This document shows positions 60,501-64,000 of a stretch of DNA of 64,000 bases, piece after piece. Origin of the DNA: Isoperla grammatica. Taxonomy: Eukaryota; Arthropoda; Insecta; Plecoptera; Perlodidae. Position numbers and translations under genes: made by a program. The notes under the pieces were generated by a model that ran no database searches, was not told the origin of the DNA, and saw only the letters and a list, made by a program, of their open reading frames with translations. The stretch is taken from assembly GCA_945910005.1 (NCBI GenBank), contig OX246749.1, positions 23,793,097 through 23,857,096 of the forward strand. Reading direction: 5' to 3'. Position 1 is the first letter of the stretch. Every line of letters starts with the position of its first letter.

Positions 60501-61450
60501 TCTGATCATTAGGAATAAGGATTTCAGTCTTCGTTGTCACGTGACTGGGCTCCTCTGATCATTAGGAATAAGGATTTCAGTCTTCGTTGTCACGTGAGCG
60601 GACTCCTCTGATCATTAGGAATAAGGATTTCAGTCTTCGTTGTCACGTGACTGGGCTCCTCTGATCATTAGGAATAAGGATTTCAGTCTTCGTTGTCACG
60701 TGACTGGGCTAACCTGATCATTAGGAATAAGGATTTCAGTCTTCGTTGTCACGTGACTGGGCTCCTCTGATCATTAGGAATAAGGATTTCAGTCTTCGTT
60801 GTCACGTGACTGGGCTAACCTGATCATTAGGAATAAGGATTTCAGTCTTCGTTGTCACGTGACTGGGCTCCTCTGATCATTAGGAATAAGGATTTCAGTC
60901 TTCGTTGTCACGTGACTGGACTCCTCTGATCATTAGGAATAAGGATTTCAGTCTTCGTTGTCACGTGACTGGACTCCTCTGATCATTAGGAATAAGGATT
61001 TCAGTCTTCGTTGTCACGTGACTGGGCTCCTCTGATCATTAGGAATAAGGATTTCAGTCTTCGTTGTCACGTGACTGGGCTCCTCTGATCATTAGGAATA
61101 AGGATTTCAGTCTTCGTTGTCACGTGACTGGGCTCCTCTGATCATTAGGAATAAGGATTTCAGTCTTCGTTGTCACGTGACTGGGCTCCTCTGATCATTA
61201 GGAATAAGGATTTCAGTCTTCGTTGTCACGTGACTGGACTCCTCTGATCATTAGGAATAAGGATTTCAGTCTTCGTTGTCACGTGACTGGGCTCCTCTGA
61301 TCATTAGGAATAATGATTTCAGTCTTCGTTGTCACGTGACTGGACTCCTCTGATCATTAGGAATAAGGATTTCAGTCTTCGTTGTCACGTGACTGGGCTC
61401 CTCTGATCATTAGGAATAATGATTTCAGTCTTCGTTGTCACGTGACTGGA
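30528..61450. repeat. 53-bp satellite array, about 583 copies (30.9 kb)
   Basis: The unit runs CTTCGTTGTCACGTGACTGG, then a variable block, then TGATCATTAGGAATAAGG and ATTTCAGT. The period is exactly 53 bp (for example 30541 to 30594). The variable block is mostly ACTCCTC, GCTCCTC, GCTAACC or ACACCTC. Other variants are CAGGTGAC for CACGTGAC, AATGATTT, CATGAGG, AGTTCTCG and GTGAGCGG. Rare variants recur at distances that are multiples of 53 (6148, 6254, 6678, 6943 and 7102 bp), showing duplication of multi-kb blocks. No gene lies inside. The array ends inside a Penelope-like RT sequence. Confidence 0.98.
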
Positions 61451-61790
61451 CGCCGATAGACTCCAAGGTAAGGAAGTACCAAATTCCACAAGCCAACTCT
61501 TCGCGCATCCCCAGGCTTTATGGATTGCCTAAAATACATAAGGACGGTACGCCTCTGCGCCCTATCACGAGCGCAGTTGGCTCTCCAACTCAAGCCTTAG
61601 CTCGTCACCTTGCTACAGCGTCTACAGCCGATCGCCGAGGACGCTGTCTGTTATGTCAAGCATGCTGCGGGACCTACGACTGGACCCAGGGGACTTGCTT
61701 GTCAGCTTCGACGTAGTCTCCTTGTTCACCAGAGTTCCGGTGGACGAAGCCTTCAAAGTTGTTGCTGATAAATACAAACCTCCGCAGCAC
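61450..61790 (+). pseudogene. Penelope-like element reverse transcriptase fragment
   Basis: After the satellite edge, one frame reads SSRIPRLYGLPKIHKDGTPL, then RPITSAVGSPTQALARHL. After a frameshift near 61625 another frame reads LSVMSSMLRDLRLDPGDLL, then VSFDVVSLFTRVPVDEAF and KVVADKYKPPQHVLD. RLYGLPKIHK, GSPT and SFDVVSLFTxVPVDEA are hallmark RT motifs of Penelope-like elements (the last is catalytic motif A). The frame runs without a break into the 60-bp array, so the rest of the RT (the YxDD region and GIY-YIG endonuclease) is absent here. No other gene is needed to explain the segment. Confidence 0.9.
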
Positions 61791-64000
61791 GTCCTTGATC
61801 CAAAGAGGCATTGCATGGCATCCACCTACTTCATCTACAATGCGCTGCACGTCCTTGATCCAACGAGGCATTGCATGGCATCCACCTACTTCATCTACAA
61901 TGCGCAGCACGTCCTTGATCCAACGAGGCATTGCATGGCATCCACCTACTTCATCTACAATGCGCTGCACGTCCTTGATCCAACGAGGCATTGCATGGCA
62001 TCCACCTACTTCATCTACAATGCGCAGCACGTCCTTGATCCAACGAGGCATTGCATGGCATCCACCTACTTCATCTACAATGCGCAGCACGTCCTTGATC
62101 CAACGAGGCATTGCATGGCATCCACCTACTTCATCTACAATGCGCAGCACGTCCTTGATCCAACGAGGCATTGCATGGCATCCACCTACTTCATCTACAA
62201 TGCGCTGCACGTCCTTGATCCAACGAGGCATTGCATGGCATCCACCTACTTCATCTACAATGCGCAGCACGTCCTTGATCCAACGAGGCATTGCATTTCA
62301 TCCACCTACTTCATCTACAATGCGCTGCACGTCCTTGATCCAACGAGGCATTGCATGGCATCCACCTACTTCATCTACAATGCGCTGCACGTCCTTGATC
62401 CAACGAGGCATTGCATGGCATCCACCTACTTCATCTACAATGCGCAGCACGTCCTTGATCCAACGAGGCATTGCATTTCATCCATCTACTTCATCTACAA
62501 TGCGCAGCACGTGCTTGATCCAACGAGGCATTGCATGGCATCCACCTACTTCATCTACAATGCGCAGCACGTCCTTGATCCAACGAGGCATTGCATGGCA
62601 TCCACCTACTTCATCTACAATGCGCAGCACGTGCTTGATCCAACGAGGCATTGCATTGCATCCACCTACTTCATCTACAATGCGCAGCACGTCCTTGATC
62701 CAACGAGGCATTGCATGGCATCCACCTACTTCATCTACAATGCGCAGCACGTCCTTGATCCAACGAGGCATTGCATGGCATCCACCTACTTCATCTACAA
62801 TGGGCAGCACGTCCTTGATCCAACGAGGCATTGCATTGCATCCACCTACTTCATCTACAATGCGCAGCACGTCCTTGATCCAACGAGGCTTTGCATGGCA
62901 TCCACCTACTTCATCTACAATGCGCAGCACGTCCTTGATCCAACGAGGCATTGCATGGCATCCACCTACTTCATCTACAATGCGCAGCACGTGCTTGATC
63001 CAACGAGGCATTGCATGGCATCCACCTACTTCATCTACAATGCGCAGCACGTGCTTGATCCAACGAGGCATTGCATGGCATCCACCTACTTCATCTACAA
63101 TGCGCAGCACGTGCTTGATCCAACGAGGCATTGCATGGCATCCACCTACTTCATCTACATTGCGCAGCACGTCCTTGATCCAACGAGGCATTGCATGGCA
63201 TCCACCTACTTCATCTACAATGCGCAGCACGTCCTTGATCCAACGAGGCATTGCGTGGCATCCACCTACTTCATCTACAATGCGCAGCACGTCCTTGATC
63301 CAACGAGGCATTGCGTGGCATCCACCTACTTCATCTACAATGCGCAGCACGTCCTTGATCCAACGAGGCATTGCATGGCATCCACCTACTTCATCTACAA
63401 TGCGCAGCACGTCCTTGATCCAACGAGGCATTGCATGGCATCCACCTACTTCATCTACAATGCGCAGCACGTCCTTGATCCAACGAGGCATTGCATGGCA
63501 TCCACCTACTTCATCTACAATGGGCAGCACGTCCTTGATCCAACGAGGCATTGCATTTCATCCACCTACTTCATCTACAATGCGCAGCACGTCCTTGATC
63601 CAACGAGGCATTGCATGGCATCCACCTACTTCATCTACAATGCGCAGCACGTCCTTGATCCAACGAGGCATTGCATGGCATCCACCTACTTCATCTACAA
63701 TGCGCAGCACGTGCTTGATCCAACGAGGCATTGCATGGCATCCACCTACTTCATCTACAATGCGCAGCACGTGCTTGATCCAACGAGGCATTGCATGGCA
63801 TCCACCTACTTCATCTACAATGCGCAGCACGTCCTTGATCCAACGAGGCATTGCATGGCATCCACCTACTTCATCTACAATGCGCAGCACGTCCTTGATC
63901 CAACGAGGCATTGCATGGCATCCACCTACTTCATCTACAATGCGCAGCACGTCCTTGATCCAACGAGGCATTGCATGGCATCCACCTACTTCATCTACAA
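61788..64000. repeat. 60-bp tandem array derived from Penelope RT coding sequence, about 37 copies
   Basis: The unit is CACGTCCTTGATCCAACGAG, then GCATTGCATGGCATCCACCT and ACTTCATCTACAATGCGCAG. Read in the Penelope frame it gives HVLDPTRHCMASTYFIYNAQ repeated. The first copy (CCAAAGAGG, PKR) is slightly different and continuous with the upstream RT. Variation is low (CAG/CTG, GTCC/GTGC, GGCA/TTCA/TGCA, GCG/GGG). The array runs off the window. Long minus-strand frames (MPRWIKDVLRIVDEVGGCHA type) are repeat artefacts. Confidence 0.95.

Noticed and set aside
30528..61450. CRISPR-like regular repeats (also the 75-, 58- and 60-bp arrays)
   Set aside because: Units are contiguous with no unique spacers, and the sequence context is eukaryotic with no cas genes.
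61674..63971. Long minus-strand frames of 137-357 codons made of a 20-residue repeat
   Set aside because: Artefact of the 60-bp array. The opposite strand is the one continuous with recognisable Penelope RT.

Overview
The window is eukaryotic and almost certainly metazoan, most likely an aquatic invertebrate. Supporting evidence: GT-AG introns, an intact BEL/Pao LTR retrotransposon, several CR1/L2-group LINE copies ending in a (TCAA)n tail, a Penelope-like reverse transcriptase fragment, and more than 35 kb of satellite DNA. I see no bacterial-style operon, rRNA, tRNA or CRISPR. The species cannot be named from sequence alone. There is one 200-N assembly gap (3015-3214).

Layout. 1-1945 is a 75-bp tandem array. 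It abuts the only plausible host gene, an unrecognised two-exon partial gene on the minus strand (1908-3014) that is cut by the gap. 3215-5010 is a decayed LINE copy, followed by the C-terminal end of a second LINE (5010-5401). From 5506 to 19958 there are three DNA-transposon-like elements with very long inverted repeats: TE1 about 5506-7575, TE2 8134-13479, TE3 16321-19958. TE2 carries a nested 2.1-kb insertion (TE2b, 8231-10312). TE2, and probably TE3, interrupt a single LINE copy whose pieces lie at about 7590-8133, 13480-15470 and 20155-21208. A third LINE 3' end (21240-21507 and 28389-28432) is interrupted by the BEL/Pao element (21508-28388), which has 567-bp LTRs identical by eye and one uninterrupted 1741-codon gag-pol frame.

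The right half is satellite: a 58-bp array (28455-28917), a 60-bp array (29205-30265), an array of about 583 copies of a 53-bp unit (30528-61450), a Penelope-like RT fragment (61450-61790), and a second 60-bp array running off the end (61788-64000). The last array appears to be an amplified piece of that Penelope RT coding sequence. Each 53-bp unit carries the palindrome GTCACGTGAC.

Most unusual content. TE1, TE2 and TE3 each carry a different, broken segment of what looks like one gene family: an N-terminal region (TE3), a central region with acidic motifs resembling XPG/FEN1-type nucleases, and a C-terminal cysteine-rich CXC-like motif (TE1, TE2). In TE1 and TE2 the inverted-repeat arms extend into the coding exons, giving a fold-back layout. 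No DDE transposase is visible in any of them.
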